64,000 nt of DNA, from the NCBI RefSeq assembly GCF_003182595.1, contig NZ_PDNZ01000004.1, positions 271,322 to 335,321 of the forward strand, in the 5' to 3' direction. Below, piece after piece: positions 25,976 to 34,290 of this stretch. The notes under the pieces are model-generated. The model had not been told where the DNA came from, made no database searches, and was given only the letters and a program-made list of their open reading frames with translations. Origin of the DNA: Prosthecochloris marina. Its GTDB lineage: Bacteria > Bacteroidota > Chlorobiia > Chlorobiales > Chlorobiaceae. The translations under genes and the position numbers were made by a program. Numbering within the stretch: position 1 is the stretch's first letter; each line of letters opens with the position of its first letter.

Positions 25976-26815
25976 TTAGGCTGCCTCCGAAGCCTGTTGT
26001 TTTTTATCATGGTAGACACTTTGAGGTACTTCTCCGTTTAATGATCGGTGCCGACGCTCTGTATTGTATTCATAGAACCAGTGGTTCAAGCCCTGATACA
26101 ACTCCAGACCATCAGATGGCGGATTGAGATACAGGTATTCATGCTTGAGACTGCGCCAGAGCCGCTCGATGAAAACGTTATCAATAGCTCGACCTTTGCC
26201 ATCCATGGAAAGCTTCGCCCCAACTTTGTCGATTACCGTTCTGGTGAATACCTCACTGGTGAACTGACTACCCTGATCGGTATTGAGTATTTCCGGCTTT
26301 CCGTGCACTCGGACAGCTTCACGGAAGACATCGGCGCACCAGGCAGCATCCATCGTGTTCGAGACCGACCAGTTGAGCACATACCTGCTTTTCAGATCAA
26401 TAATGGCCATCAGGTACAGGAAGCCGTTCTTCATCGGCACATAGGTCAGATCGGTTGCCCAGACCTGATTACTGTTTGTGATCGGCAAGTTCTTGAGCAG
26501 ATACGGATACACTCTATGCCCTGGTGCTGGTTTTGAGGTATTCGGCTTTGGCCCGATTGCTTCAAGTCCCATCAGCCGGTACAGGCGTCTGATACGCTTG
26601 ATATTGACTTTGTAGCCTTTGTCCTTTACCAGCCACTCCCATATACGGTAGATGCCGTAGTAGGGTTTGTTCAGGTACTGCTCATCAATCAGACGCATCA
26701 ATACCTGGTTCAGCTTTGTTGTCTTTTTCGGTTGATAGTACAAGCCTGAGCGGTGGATTGACAGCAAGTGACACTGGCAGCTAATGCTGAGTGTTTGATG
26801 TTCTTTCTCAACCAT
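25976..26815 (-). CDS. IS3-family transposase OrfB (DDE integrase domain)
   Basis: 280 residues as an independent frame. HTH_21-like N-terminus (PYYGIYRIWEWLVKDKGY), then the rve catalytic core with the DDE triad: Asp in VWATDLTYV, Asp in LNTDQGSQFTS, Glu in NVFIERLWRSLKHEY. The active protein is most likely an OrfAB fusion made by -1 slippage on the A8 run at the end of orfA. In the shifted frame the sequence runs on as VVELKTVQERCTMVEKEHQ, which is the normal start of IS3 OrfB. Complete and apparently functional. Confidence 0.93.
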   Translation of the reverse strand: MVEKEHQTLSISCQCHLLSIHRSGLYYQPKKTTKLNQVLMRLIDEQYLNKPYYGIYRIWEWLVKDKGYKVNIKRIRRLYRLMGLEAIGPKPNTSKPAPGHRVYPYLLKNLPITNSNQVWATDLTYVPMKNGFLYLMAIIDLKSRYVLNWSVSNTMDAAWCADVFREAVRVHGKPEILNTDQGSQFTSEVFTRTVIDKVGAKLSMDGKGRAIDNVFIERLWRSLKHEYLYLNPPSDGLELYQGLNHWFYEYNTERRHRSLNGEVPQSVYHDKKQQASEAA

Positions 26816-26838
26816 GGTGCATCGTTCTTGAACGGTTT

Positions 26839-27123
26839 TCAGCTCAACAACTTTTTTTTGAGAAAATCGTTTTCGATCTGTAACTGACCGATTTTTTGAT
26901 AGAGCTGCGTTGCATCCTCTTCGCTTTGCTGCTGTTCCGGCTTACCAGAACGCTCAAACACTTCGGCAGCACGGTCAAGAAACTCACGTTTCCACTGTGC
27001 AATCTGGTTGGGGTGGATTTCATATTTCTGGGCAAGCTCGCTTGCAGTTAATCGCTCACTCAAGGCTTCAAGAACCACTTTGGTCTTGAACTCCGCACTG
27101 AATTTTCGTCTGCTTCGTTTCAT
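26839..27123 (-). CDS. IS3-family OrfA (HTH_Tnp_1)
   Basis: 94 residues: KRSRRKFSAEFKTKVVLEAL and SELAQKYEIHPNQIAQWKRE form the helix-turn-helix that binds the terminal repeats. A leucine-zipper-like end (LYQKIGQLQIENDFLKKKLL) serves multimerisation. The stop comes right after the slippery A8 run (26852-26859), where ribosomes can shift into orfB. Confidence 0.92.
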   Translation of the reverse strand: MKRSRRKFSAEFKTKVVLEALSERLTASELAQKYEIHPNQIAQWKREFLDRAAEVFERSGKPEQQQSEEDATQLYQKIGQLQIENDFLKKKLLS

Positions 27124-27199
27124 AGTGACAGCAATTTACGGGTTTTCTTGCAACTATACTTGCTGTCCTATTTTTGGGGACTATTTCAATACGGCATAC

Positions 27200-27330
27200 G
27201 TATAACTGATATAATAGACACGAAATCTTGCCTACAAACCAACATCCGATGCACTAATTCTGTAAGTGTGCACTATGTTATTCAGGGTAGTTTAGAATTT
27301 CTGTAATACAGTTAATAAATAATGTTATAC
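27200..27330 (+). repeat. possible attC site of a lost upstream cassette
   Basis: GTATAAC at 27200-27206 and GTTATAC at 27324-27330 are perfect complements 131 bases apart, which is within the attC size range, and the second marks the left junction of the cassette that follows. The internal arms pair poorly and the region is AT-rich. The site call is weak; the right core at 27324 is better supported because it matches the core at the other end of the cassette. Confidence 0.35.
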
Positions 27331-27349
27331 GCTTAGGACAAAACAAAAC

Positions 27350-27700
27350 ATGAAATACAATCTTGACGGAAAAATTTTCCAATCAATCGAAAATACAGAA
27401 AATGGAGAAGTAAGCTCTGAAACCCTTTTTCACTATCATCAAGATGACAATATCATTTCTGCAGATTATTCTGGAGGAAGCATCATAAAAGGACACTTGT
27501 TGGGGAAAATGTCGGAAGATGGCACTCTGGAATTTACTTATCATCACATTAATCTTGAGGGGAATTTAATGCTTGGTAAGTGCACATCCGTTCCGACTTT
27601 ATTACCAGATGGAAGATTAAAGTTATCAGAACAATGGCAATGGCTATCTGGGGACAAATCAATGGGAAAATCACAAATTATCGAAATTGACAGCGTATAA
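27350..27700 (+). CDS. integron-cassette gene: conserved small protein (often labelled n-acetylglutamate synthase)
   Basis: 116 residues, cytoplasmic, predicted mostly beta. Features YDLGG-like opening MKYNLDGKIFQSIENTENGE, then HYHQDDNIISADYSGGSIIKG, a YHHINLEG turn and a C-terminal EQWQWLSGD. It belongs to a conserved family of 110-120 residue proteins in Bacteroidota and others. Databases often name it 'n-acetylglutamate synthase', although it has no GNAT or amino-acid kinase domain, so that name should not be trusted. The start lies 20 bases after the left cassette core. Its stop codon TAA lies inside GTATAAC, the first core of the attC site, as is common for cassette genes. Confidence 0.8.
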   Translation: MKYNLDGKIFQSIENTENGEVSSETLFHYHQDDNIISADYSGGSIIKGHLLGKMSEDGTLEFTYHHINLEGNLMLGKCTSVPTLLPDGRLKLSEQWQWLSGDKSMGKSQIIEIDSV

Positions 27701-27754
27701 CAAGGCTAATTCAGCCGACGCAAAAGATCGCGCAGCTGATTAGCAGCGTCAAGC
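27695..27754 (+). repeat. attC site of an integron gene cassette
   Basis: Reads GTATAAC (27695-27701), a four-base spacer region, GCTAATTCAGC (27705-27715), a short loop section containing GCCGACGC, then GCTGATTAGC (27735-27744), AGC and GTCAAGC (27748-27754). The two inner arms pair perfectly except for one bulged T, which is the extrahelical base that marks attC bottom strands. The last core fits the G-TTRRRY consensus in six of seven positions. At 60 bp it has the size of short attC sites such as those of aadA cassettes. Confidence 0.7.
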
Positions 27755-27757
27755 ACC

Positions 27758-28405
27758 CTATTTTAAAACTGCTGGTGTTTTATACTCAAGCCACTCAAAC
27801 TTGCAAATCCTGCTCCTTGGCGAAGGCTCCCCCTTGGCTTTACTAAGAATATTCCATACTGAATGTGGATTCAGATTACAAACCACGGTTTTGGAGAGAT
27901 ACAGAAAGTTATGGCAGAGCCAATTCCTTACCCCTGTTGAGGTTTCAAACAGAAAACCGTTGTACTTCAAACGCCGGAACACCTCGACAAGTCGGTTTTG
28001 ATTGCTAAGAAAGATGATTTTTCTGTCGATTGATCCTCCCTGAAGCAACCTTTTAAGGTCACTATAATCGCCAGCATCGAAGAATTTGCAGAGTTCTCGA
28101 TAGAGTTCATCAAATTGATCTTGATCGAGAAGAATCCTGAGAACAGGGATGTTCTCCAACTCTTGATACGATCTTTTTGATCGTCCGTTCAACCGACCCC
28201 TTTGTTGTACAACATTTAGTAGTTCAGCGTATTCAGAATACCGGCTCTTTATCTTCCCGAGGAATGCTTTATCAGCCCTTCCGTAACGAGACCTGATTTC
28301 ACCAAAAAGATAGTGTAACGCACGTGTGAGCGTTACAAAAACGCCCTGCAGGGTTTCATACCCTTCAGCCTGTTCATCGATGAATTCAGCGTTGTAGAGT
28401 TCCGA
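27758..28405 (-). pseudogene. 5'-truncated RteC-like gene
   Basis: A continuous open frame runs from a stop at about 28406 down to the stop at 27758, but contains no ATG at its beginning. The first possible start is a TTG at 28192, in the middle of what looks like coding sequence (SELYNAEFIDEQAEGYETLQ at the upstream end). The C-terminal part (KIIFLSNQNRLVEVFRRLKY, then ICKFEWLEY) resembles RteC, a regulator of conjugative elements in Bacteroidota, and related proteins. That resemblance is from memory and modest. It is most likely the 3' end of a gene cut by recombination. Confidence 0.5.
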
Positions 28406-28580
28406 GGATCAGTATAGGTCAATCTCATTGCGTTGCCCTCCGGGGTAAGGGGCTAAATTTCCGCGTCGCATATACGTTGCAGAAATTGGCAAAAAATCGA
28501 TCAATAACGATAAAAACCGGTTACCTGGGGTGTAGGTGAGAGTAGCCCTAAGCTGTTGATAATCAATGTTTAAAGGCTTT

Positions 28581-28620
28581 GTGGGTGATAGAGGAGTCGA
28601 ACCTCTGACCTCTACCATGT
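28581..28620 (-). repeat. duplicated 3' end of tRNA-Val (distal attachment site)
   Basis: Forty bases identical to 32542-32581, that is the T-arm, variable loop and half of the anticodon stem of the intact tRNA-Val, in the same orientation. The match stops abruptly at the anticodon loop. A 3' tRNA fragment in direct orientation downstream of the tRNA is the mark of a tyrosine-recombinase integration event. Confidence 0.88.
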
Positions 28621-28680
28621 ATATTGGGACACACCAGAATAAGACAATATTTAATAATAATTTAGAGCACCGCCGCGATT

Positions 28681-28707
28681 TTTCGTGTAACAGTCGCGTA
28701 ACAAAAA
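28681..28707 (+). repeat. TTTCGTGTAAC...GTAACAAAAA motif, left copy
   Basis: A tandem of TGTAAC-like words just inside the left att repeat. It recurs at 32412-32437 (TTTCGTGTAAC, six bases, GTAACAAAAA), inside the right end. The pair may be integrase arm-binding sites of the element. Confidence 0.5.
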
Positions 28708-28760
28708 TTTTACCAAAAACGATGAATAACAATCAACAACAAGCACGAACATTTCTCTGG

Positions 28761-29678
28761 CTATTCATGGCTTTTCTGCCATGAATCAGGTGCTATCCAA
28801 ATATCCACAAACCTCTTTTTTACACCGATTGCCTCCACAACTGGAGCCAGAAATACCTGTAACTGCTGCACAACCTCGTCGAACATCTCAGGAACAGATT
28901 CATTCGGAAGCCGTTTCCTGAATGCCTTCCATTGCACTTGTTTTGCAGCAATGAAATCACTCGAAAAAGCAACCACAGGCAGAACAAGCTCTGTTCTGCG
29001 CTGTTCCAGCGTCTGCCTCATGGCGTCACAAAGACTCTTTCCTTGAAAATCATACTGCCTGGAAAGCATCCAGATATCGTAAAAGTCCTTCATTCTGCTG
29101 TTCAGGACACCATGTTTGATCATTGCCTCGAACTTTTCAGCTATTACACTTTCCCTGGTGTAACAATACAGCTCTGCTTCAGGAAAATCCAATAGAGAAG
29201 GTAATCTCTGTCTTGATGGATCGGGATAGACCCGGTCTCCAAAACCAAGATCAATCTGTATGATGATACGAGCTGCATCCAGCTCACCCCGAAACTTCAC
29301 TCTCTGACCCTTATTTTCTGCACCTTCTGTTATCGGTTCAACGGAAATTGAGGCCGGGTCAAAATCAATGCCATCGTCACAATGCTCAGCGAGAATCTGC
29401 CTGATAACCCCCTGAATACTTTGTTCATCATTGCTGAGACGACCAAGCATATCTATGTCCATAGTCGGTCTTGCCAATGGCGTCTGCCATACCCTGAGCA
29501 GAAGAGCGCCTTTGAGAACAAACTGATCTGCGTAGGGAGAAACGGACAATCGATACAGAAACCGTTCCATGGCATAATATTGCATCAACTCCTGAAGCCC
29601 TCTCTTCTCTTCACGGGCTTTGTTCAACAGACGCCGCCTGACGGAAGCACCAATATTCCTGATTGGTTTTGCGGTCAT
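28761..29678 (-). CDS. abiEii: AbiEii-type nucleotidyltransferase toxin
   Basis: About 305 residues from the ATG at 29678, which overlaps the antitoxin stop by 3 bases (ATGA); an upstream in-frame start at 29723 is less likely. The nucleotidyltransferase core is shown by FVLKGALLLRVW, RPTMDIDML (metal-binding Asp pair), AEKFEAMIKHG and SRMKDFYDIW, all standard for the AbiEii/AbiGii family. Related toxins transfer nucleotides, for instance to tRNA acceptor ends, and stop growth upon phage infection. With the upstream AbiEi-like gene it forms a type IV-like toxin-antitoxin pair in a tRNA-bounded segment. A decayed paralogue lies at 25331-25600. Confidence 0.9.
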   Translation of the reverse strand: MTAKPIRNIGASVRRRLLNKAREEKRGLQELMQYYAMERFLYRLSVSPYADQFVLKGALLLRVWQTPLARPTMDIDMLGRLSNDEQSIQGVIRQILAEHCDDGIDFDPASISVEPITEGAENKGQRVKFRGELDAARIIIQIDLGFGDRVYPDPSRQRLPSLLDFPEAELYCYTRESVIAEKFEAMIKHGVLNSRMKDFYDIWMLSRQYDFQGKSLCDAMRQTLEQRRTELVLPVVAFSSDFIAAKQVQWKAFRKRLPNESVPEMFDEVVQQLQVFLAPVVEAIGVKKRFVDIWIAPDSWQKSHE

Positions 29679-30286
29679 AGCGTCGCTTCCAGGTAAGGCC
29701 TTATGACTGATGCTACTCGACACGTCTTTGCATGATCCATAAGGGCATTGAGGTCTTTCTGTTTTCTTTGCTGATAGAGTTTCAGCGATTCAAGTACTAC
29801 ATCCATACCGATGGTATTGCGAAATTTGAAACAATCCGCAAGGGTCTTTTCGGGACTGTAGATCCTCACCGGAACGCCATCAAGCATATGGGTTTCAATA
29901 CCTGCAGAAAAGCATTCAAAGGAAAAGCGAAAAACAGTAACCGGCGGGAAATCAATTCTTGGTTGTTCGGCACCTTTTTCGAGTGCAATGGAAACTGCAT
30001 GAGGAACCTGGGTGGTCATCTCATGAAATGAAAGGGCTGAAACAAGGCAGACTACACCTTTTGGCACTCTTATGGCAACTGTAACAAGATCAGGATGTTC
30101 AAGCGGCTTGCTGTCTCTGAGCTTATAAACACCTCGTGAAAGCTGCTCAAGTTCCCCACTATCTTTAAGCTGATAAAGGGTTCTGGGATGGATTCCCAGC
30201 CTTATCGCCTCCTGAGTACGGATTATCCCCCCCTGTTCCAGGATAATTCTTTTTGCCTTATCCGCAATTGTTGTTTTCTGAATCAT
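29675..30286 (-). CDS. abiEi: AbiEi-type antitoxin / transcriptional repressor
   Basis: About 203 residues from the ATG at 30286. The N-terminal winged helix (KAKRIILEQGGIIRTQEAIR, then LGIHPRTLYQLKDSGELEQL) and the following RGVYKL strand are the AbiEi_4 antitoxin opening. The C-terminal domain has IYSPEKTLADCFKFR and GMDVVLESLKLY, also standard. AbiEi proteins repress their operon by binding inverted repeats and counteract the toxin without stable complex formation. First gene of the pair. Confidence 0.88.
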   Translation of the reverse strand: MIQKTTIADKAKRIILEQGGIIRTQEAIRLGIHPRTLYQLKDSGELEQLSRGVYKLRDSKPLEHPDLVTVAIRVPKGVVCLVSALSFHEMTTQVPHAVSIALEKGAEQPRIDFPPVTVFRFSFECFSAGIETHMLDGVPVRIYSPEKTLADCFKFRNTIGMDVVLESLKLYQQRKQKDLNALMDHAKTCRVASVIRPYLEATL

Positions 30287-30547
30287 ACGAAAAAGGATAT
30301 TTATACCATTCGATCCACACAAGTATAGTTATTATTATCCTTCCACACAAACCGACCAATACAGCTAATTTTTCCAATGGTAGGTGGTTCAGTTTGAAAT
30401 GATCAAGTCCATCAAAACGGATCCTAAAATTCGATCATTTTTTTGAGGGATTGAAGAGGAGGGCAGAGCAGAGATATTTTCGATATCTCGGCAGGAATCG
30501 GGTATTCTGCGAATACAAATATTCAGACAGGAACAGAATAACGCAGC

Positions 30548-31381
30548 TTACCTGCTGATCATGGTTTCAAGCATCTTGCGCAATTCAACCATAGAAATCC
30601 TGTTATTATCAGCTATGGCCTTTAGCGTCATGCTCGGTTCCGCCTCGACACTTTTCTGGCGGAGAGCAAGTTGTAGCGAAACTGCTGCAATATCTGCTTC
30701 GTCTGCGACTTGCTGCAGGGTCTTTCTCCCCAGCCCTTCTGCAGGAAGTGTGTGTTTTCCGCTTTCAGCAGGAGCGATATGCTGATAGAGCTTTTCGGCA
30801 GTCGTGTTGTTTCTTACGGCAATTTCCGCAAGGGTTTCGTCAACCGATGTGACGCTGAAGCCTGCCTGTATGAGTTTTGTCCTCAGCAACTCCGCATCTC
30901 CTCCAAGACCCGGCTGACGGGCAAGCTCGACAAGCGTCATGGTTTCGGCATGAGGGACCGGTGGCTGTTTGTCCCGTTGTTCCCAGGAGTCTGAAACGCG
31001 GTTTCCGAAATCGATAATTGCCGAAAAAGGCTGGATGGCATAATAGGTTCCCACTCCGAACAAAAGGAAAAGGATGACGCTTGTGAACAGTTCTCTCGGG
31101 CTTTTCAGCCCCTCAGTCGTCTTTGCTTTCAGATAAGAAAGAAAAGCCTTCCAATTAATGAAAAAGAGATGAAATATTGAAAGAATGGCAAAGGCAAAAC
31201 CAAAAACAGCATGCTGGTTTTGCCATCCCGTTTTCGTGAGTCCAAGCATTCGCCAGTCGGTCCAGTTCGCCACCCTGCCGGGTGGGGCAATATAGAGGAT
31301 CACACCTGAAACAAGGAGCATAAAAAACGCTAGAACAAGCCCGAAACTGATGAATTTCCTCCAACTGAACGATTTTTTCAC
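30548..31381 (-). CDS. DUF4405 membrane protein with extracytoplasmic tail
   Basis: 277 residues. Three membrane helices are visible (about 11-31, 56-75, 99-120). The second contains two His (NQHAVFGFAF...FHLFF) and the protein fits DUF4405, a cytochrome b-like family that may bind heme. The C-terminal 150 residues are polar, with repeated short helical units (LVELARQPG, LAEIAVRNN, LQQVADEAD, LKAIADNN), each resembling a small helix-turn-helix-like repeat. It follows the cytochrome c gene by 13 bases, suggesting a membrane partner that passes electrons to or from that cytochrome. Confidence 0.8.
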   Translation of the reverse strand: MKKSFSWRKFISFGLVLAFFMLLVSGVILYIAPPGRVANWTDWRMLGLTKTGWQNQHAVFGFAFAILSIFHLFFINWKAFLSYLKAKTTEGLKSPRELFTSVILFLLFGVGTYYAIQPFSAIIDFGNRVSDSWEQRDKQPPVPHAETMTLVELARQPGLGGDAELLRTKLIQAGFSVTSVDETLAEIAVRNNTTAEKLYQHIAPAESGKHTLPAEGLGRKTLQQVADEADIAAVSLQLALRQKSVEAEPSMTLKAIADNNRISMVELRKMLETMISR

Positions 31382-31394
31382 GTTAACCTCTCTA

Positions 31395-31814
31395 TTACTG
31401 GTTTATTTGCTGCCTCATGCCGCCGCCGGCCCCCCTACCTCGTCTCATTGCAGGATCATACTGATCCCAGACCCATTCGGCTACAGCATTCAGTTCCTCA
31501 TCGCTCAGCGGGATTGCAGGCATGAGCCCATAACGCGATATCGCCTGCACAGCGGCAGCTTTGTTGTGGTCAGGTTTTTTCAGAAATGCCGCCATATTGG
31601 CAACACCCTCCTCCTTTGTCGAGAATTTCAGATGATATAAATTGGCCAACCGCACGACCGGTGGTGCCGATTTCGGTGGAGGATTGACGGAATGGCAAAC
31701 ACTGCAGTTCTTGTTAAATACCTCTTCGCCATCAGGTGTTTGCGCTATTCCCTCTGATAGAGCAAGACCTGATACTACCGCCGTCAGGATACAAAAATAT
31801 AGAACCTTTTTCAT
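31395..31814 (-). CDS. periplasmic monoheme cytochrome c
   Basis: About 139 residues from the ATG at 31814 (23 codons of upstream open frame are not needed). Signal peptide cut near GIAQ; one CSVCH heme site about 38 residues in; and a distal Met in GLMPAIPLSDEELNAVAEWV, the class I cytochrome c pattern. The tail is Gly/Arg-rich (RRGRGAGGGMRQ). It forms a two-gene unit with the DUF4405 membrane protein. Both lie between the duplicated tRNA-Val ends, which is an odd place for respiratory cargo. Confidence 0.85.
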   Translation of the reverse strand: MKKVLYFCILTAVVSGLALSEGIAQTPDGEEVFNKNCSVCHSVNPPPKSAPPVVRLANLYHLKFSTKEEGVANMAAFLKKPDHNKAAAVQAISRYGLMPAIPLSDEELNAVAEWVWDQYDPAMRRGRGAGGGMRQQINQ

Positions 31815-31916
31815 GATCGATCTCCCGCTTAATATTGTAACAGAATTGAAAAAATAGGAGTCAACGCAAATAAATGATCGCATAAAATAATTTAAGCATT
31901 TTTCAAGATGATTCTT

Positions 31917-32117
31917 TTACCACCTTTCCTGGAGCATCATTCTTTTCACTGCCTGAAGAATCACATAAACGGCCGATTTTCCGATTTTCATTTGTCGGGC
32001 TATCTCGGCAGCTCCGAAGCCTTGTTGTCGTTGAGCAAGCTTTTTTTCGATCAGTAGACCACCTACTGTTTCTCTGATTTTCTTTTCGACCGGGCACCAC
32101 CCGTCTTTCCTTGTCAT
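31917..32117 (-). pseudogene. C-terminal scrap of a serine recombinase (resolvase HTH)
   Basis: 66 codons. GFGAAEIARQMKIGKSAVYVIL matches the C-terminal DNA-binding helix-turn-helix of resolvases and invertases (usual form GLGATEIAKRLGIGRASVYR). The catalytic N-terminal domain with its Ser is absent and upstream frames do not contain it. It is either a remnant of a transposon resolvase or a stand-alone HTH protein; the former fits the setting better. Confidence 0.55.
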
Positions 32118-32502
32118 GCTGCATTCTACCCTACTGTATGCGACCCTGGTTTAACCTTGAAATACACGTGGCAAAAGTTGTTCAACATATTTCCCTTGAT
32201 GTCGCCGTTACCGATCGGTTAATCCTATAAACTGAGATCGTGAGCTCGCCCTAACGCACAATTTCAGGAGAGCTTAGAGGTTTGAAATCAAATGCCTTAT
32301 GCAAAGGAACCCACACCTTGATAATGTCAAGGTAACAGTTGTTTATGCAGCAATCGCACATAACTTTTATTAGTAATGACTTACTTGCAATTTATGAACG
32401 GGACAGCAGATTTTCGTGTAACAATGGTGTAACAAAAACAGCAAAAATAATACCTCAAAAAGCATTATTTACGTAGAATTGGAAGATTTTAACAGGCAAG
32501 AG
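32118..32502. other. intergenic at the right end of the tRNA-bounded segment
   Basis: No gene. It contains the second copy of the TTTCGTGTAAC...GTAACAAAAA motif at 32412-32437, about 105 bases inside the tRNA-Val 3' end, and an AT-rich stretch beyond it. No integrase gene is present. Confidence 0.55.
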
Positions 32503-32535
32503 AAAAGTCTGTAAGTCATTTACTTACAGACTTTT
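32503..32535 (-). terminator. terminator of tRNA-Val
   Basis: A perfect 14-bp stem (arms 32503-32516 and 32522-32535) with a 5-base loop, ending in TTTT on either strand, lies 8 bases beyond the 3' end of the tRNA. It can stop transcription from both sides. Confidence 0.85.
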
Positions 32536-32542
32536 ATGCGGG

Positions 32543-32616
<74 letters not shown>

Positions 32617-32634
32617 GAAGGGCAAATAATATAT

Positions 32635-32652
32635 CATTTCATCCGTGAAATG
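32635..32652 (-). terminator. weak hairpin after clpX
   Basis: CATTTCA and TGAAATG (7-bp arms, 4-base loop) follow the clpX stop by about 20 bases, but only an AT-rich stretch, not a T-run, comes after. Possible end of the glt-clpX transcript. Confidence 0.3.
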
Positions 32653-32672
32653 CAAAGCTACAACTGCCGAAA

Positions 32673-33989
32673 TCAGGCGATTTTTTTCTTTTTGCCGTCT
32701 TCGAAATAAAATTCAGGCTCACCTTCTCCTGTAATCACCGCTTCGGTAATCACGCACTTCTGCACACCGTTCATCGATGGCAGCTCGAACATGATGTCGA
32801 TCATGATGCCTTCCAATACGGAACGCAAGGCTCTCGCACCGGTTCCTCTTTCTATGGCTATTTCCACGACCTTGTCAAGCGCATTATCTTCAAAAACCAG
32901 TTCACACTCCTCCATTTCAAACAGCTTTCTGTACTGCTTGACAAGCGCATTTTTCGGCTCGACAAGTATGTTGCGCAGTGCTTTTTCGTCAAGTGGGTCG
33001 AGTGTGGAAATAACAGGCAGACGACCGATGAATTCAGGTATCAGGCCATATTCATGCAGATCGTCCTGGGATACTTCCTTAAGAATTTCAGGATCGGATT
33101 CAAGCTGCTGTGCCTTGACTTTCGTTCCAAACCCGATAGAAGCTTTTGCAACCCTGCGGCCAATGATCTTGTCAAGGCCTTCAAAGGCGCCGCCGCAGAT
33201 AAAAAGAATATTTTTCGTATTCACATTGATAAGCTGCTGCTCGGGATGTTTTCTGCCGCCTCTCGGTGGTACCCCGACAACCGCTCCTTCGAGAATTTTC
33301 AACAGTGCCTGCTGCACGCCTTCCCCGGATACATCACGGGTGATGGAAACATTGGCTGATTTCCGGGCAATCTTGTCAATCTCATCGACATAGATAATAC
33401 CCTTTTCAGCTCTTTCAAGGTTGAAATCGGACGCCTGCAGCAAACGGGCAAGAATCGTTTCGACATCGTCTCCAACATAGCCCGCTTCCGTCAGGGATGT
33501 TGCATCAACGATGGTAAATGGAACCTCGAGAAGGTTTGCCAGCGTTTGGGCAAGCAGAGTTTTTCCGGTTCCTGTTGGACCTATAAGTAGAATATTGCTT
33601 TTCTCAATCACTACATCATCGTCCTCATGCACCCATTCCTGCGACTCGATCCGCTTGTAGTGGTTATACACCGCCACAGCCAGTGATTTCCTGGCTCTTT
33701 CCTGGCCGATAACATACTGGCCGAGAGATTCCATAATGGATTTCGGAGAAATCAGACGTGGCTGAAAAGGCTGATTGCCTGCTGGTGCAGACGGTTTTAT
33801 CGCGCTGATCTCCTTACGAAGGATTTCTACGGAACTCATGATGCATCGGTCGCAGATAAATGCATTGGGACCTGCAACCATGCTGTTCACCTCATCACTC
33901 CCTCTTCCACAGAAAGAGCACACCACGACGTCATTTCCGCCACCACCTGGCTTTCTTTTTCCTTTCATCCCGTCATTTTCCTTTGACAT
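32673..33989 (-). CDS. clpX: ATP-dependent Clp protease ATP-binding subunit ClpX
   Basis: Unfolds tagged proteins and feeds them to ClpP. 438 residues. N-terminal C4 zinc finger (CSFCGRGS...FICDRC), AAA+ core with Walker A GPTGTGKT, Walker [11 protein letters not shown], the GYVG pore loop of EAGYVGDD, the RKH loop ([10 protein letters not shown]) and IGFGTKV, which is the ClpP-docking loop. Unusually it is the last gene of a run with gltB, gltD and a DUF4404 gene, 14 bases after the latter; clpP is not nearby. Confidence 0.98.
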   Translation of the reverse strand: MSKENDGMKGKRKPGGGGNDVVVCSFCGRGSDEVNSMVAGPNAFICDRCIMSSVEILRKEISAIKPSAPAGNQPFQPRLISPKSIMESLGQYVIGQERARKSLAVAVYNHYKRIESQEWVHEDDDVVIEKSNILLIGPTGTGKTLLAQTLANLLEVPFTIVDATSLTEAGYVGDDVETILARLLQASDFNLERAEKGIIYVDEIDKIARKSANVSITRDVSGEGVQQALLKILEGAVVGVPPRGGRKHPEQQLINVNTKNILFICGGAFEGLDKIIGRRVAKASIGFGTKVKAQQLESDPEILKEVSQDDLHEYGLIPEFIGRLPVISTLDPLDEKALRNILVEPKNALVKQYRKLFEMEECELVFEDNALDKVVEIAIERGTGARALRSVLEGIMIDIMFELPSMNGVQKCVITEAVITGEGEPEFYFEDGKKKKIA

Positions 33990-34003
33990 AGTAAGTCCTC
34001 CCC

Positions 34004-34273
34004 TTAAAAACCCATCCTTGCCAGACTGTCAAGAACGTGCTGTATTACAATCGATAGTTTGGGATGGTCTTCTTCAAAATGATCAAGAGCATTGCCCAAA
34101 CGCTCTGTCAATCCATCCTGCTCATCTTCTATAACCACCTCTTCATGAACGAGTCTGCCGATATCCTTTTTAAGATCGGTCAGCACCTCTCCGGTGCGCT
34201 CATCAACCGTTTCGGTTTGTTCGAGCTCTTCGTGCAACTGCACGAGCAACTCCTGTAATCTCTGCTTTTCCAT
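34004..34273 (-). CDS. DUF4404 protein
   Basis: 89 residues from the ATG at 34273, chosen because it opens with [19 protein letters not shown], the start of DUF4404 proteins. All-helical and acidic, probably a coiled coil, with a conserved-looking end [19 protein letters not shown]. Function unknown. It sits 17 bases after gltD and 14 before clpX, so it should be cotranscribed with both. Confidence 0.82.
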   Translation of the reverse strand: MEKQRLQELLVQLHEELEQTETVDERTGEVLTDLKKDIGRLVHEEVVIEDEQDGLTERLGNALDHFEEDHPKLSIVIQHVLDSLARMGF

Positions 34274-34290
34274 GCAAAAAAAAGTTATGG

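Larger units (their letters stand above)
25932..27183 (-). mobile_element. IS3-family insertion sequence
   Basis: About 1.25 kb with imperfect terminal inverted repeats of 21 bp. The left end is at 25932-25952 (TACTCCCC...TAGGACAG), the right end at 27163-27183 (complement TAGTCCCC...TAGGACAG), with 17 of 21 positions equal. Inside lie orfA and orfB in the usual two-frame layout, with a run of eight A on the coding strand (26852-26859) for -1 frameshifting. Both genes are intact, so the element may be active. No target-site duplication was recognised, so the exact outer bases are uncertain. Confidence 0.85.

Noticed and set aside
28315..28336. GTAACGC/GCGTTAC hairpin as a second attC core pair
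   Set aside because: It lies inside the open frame of the RteC-like remnant (VTLTRALHY) and has none of the inner arms of attC.
28409..28732. 107-codon minus-strand frame crossing the tRNA-Val fragment
   Set aside because: It includes the antisense of the duplicated tRNA end and has no family or start support.
30548..31381. C-terminal repeats of the DUF4405 protein as LysM or peptidoglycan-binding domains
   Set aside because: The units are short helical repeats without the LysM strand-helix-helix-strand pattern.
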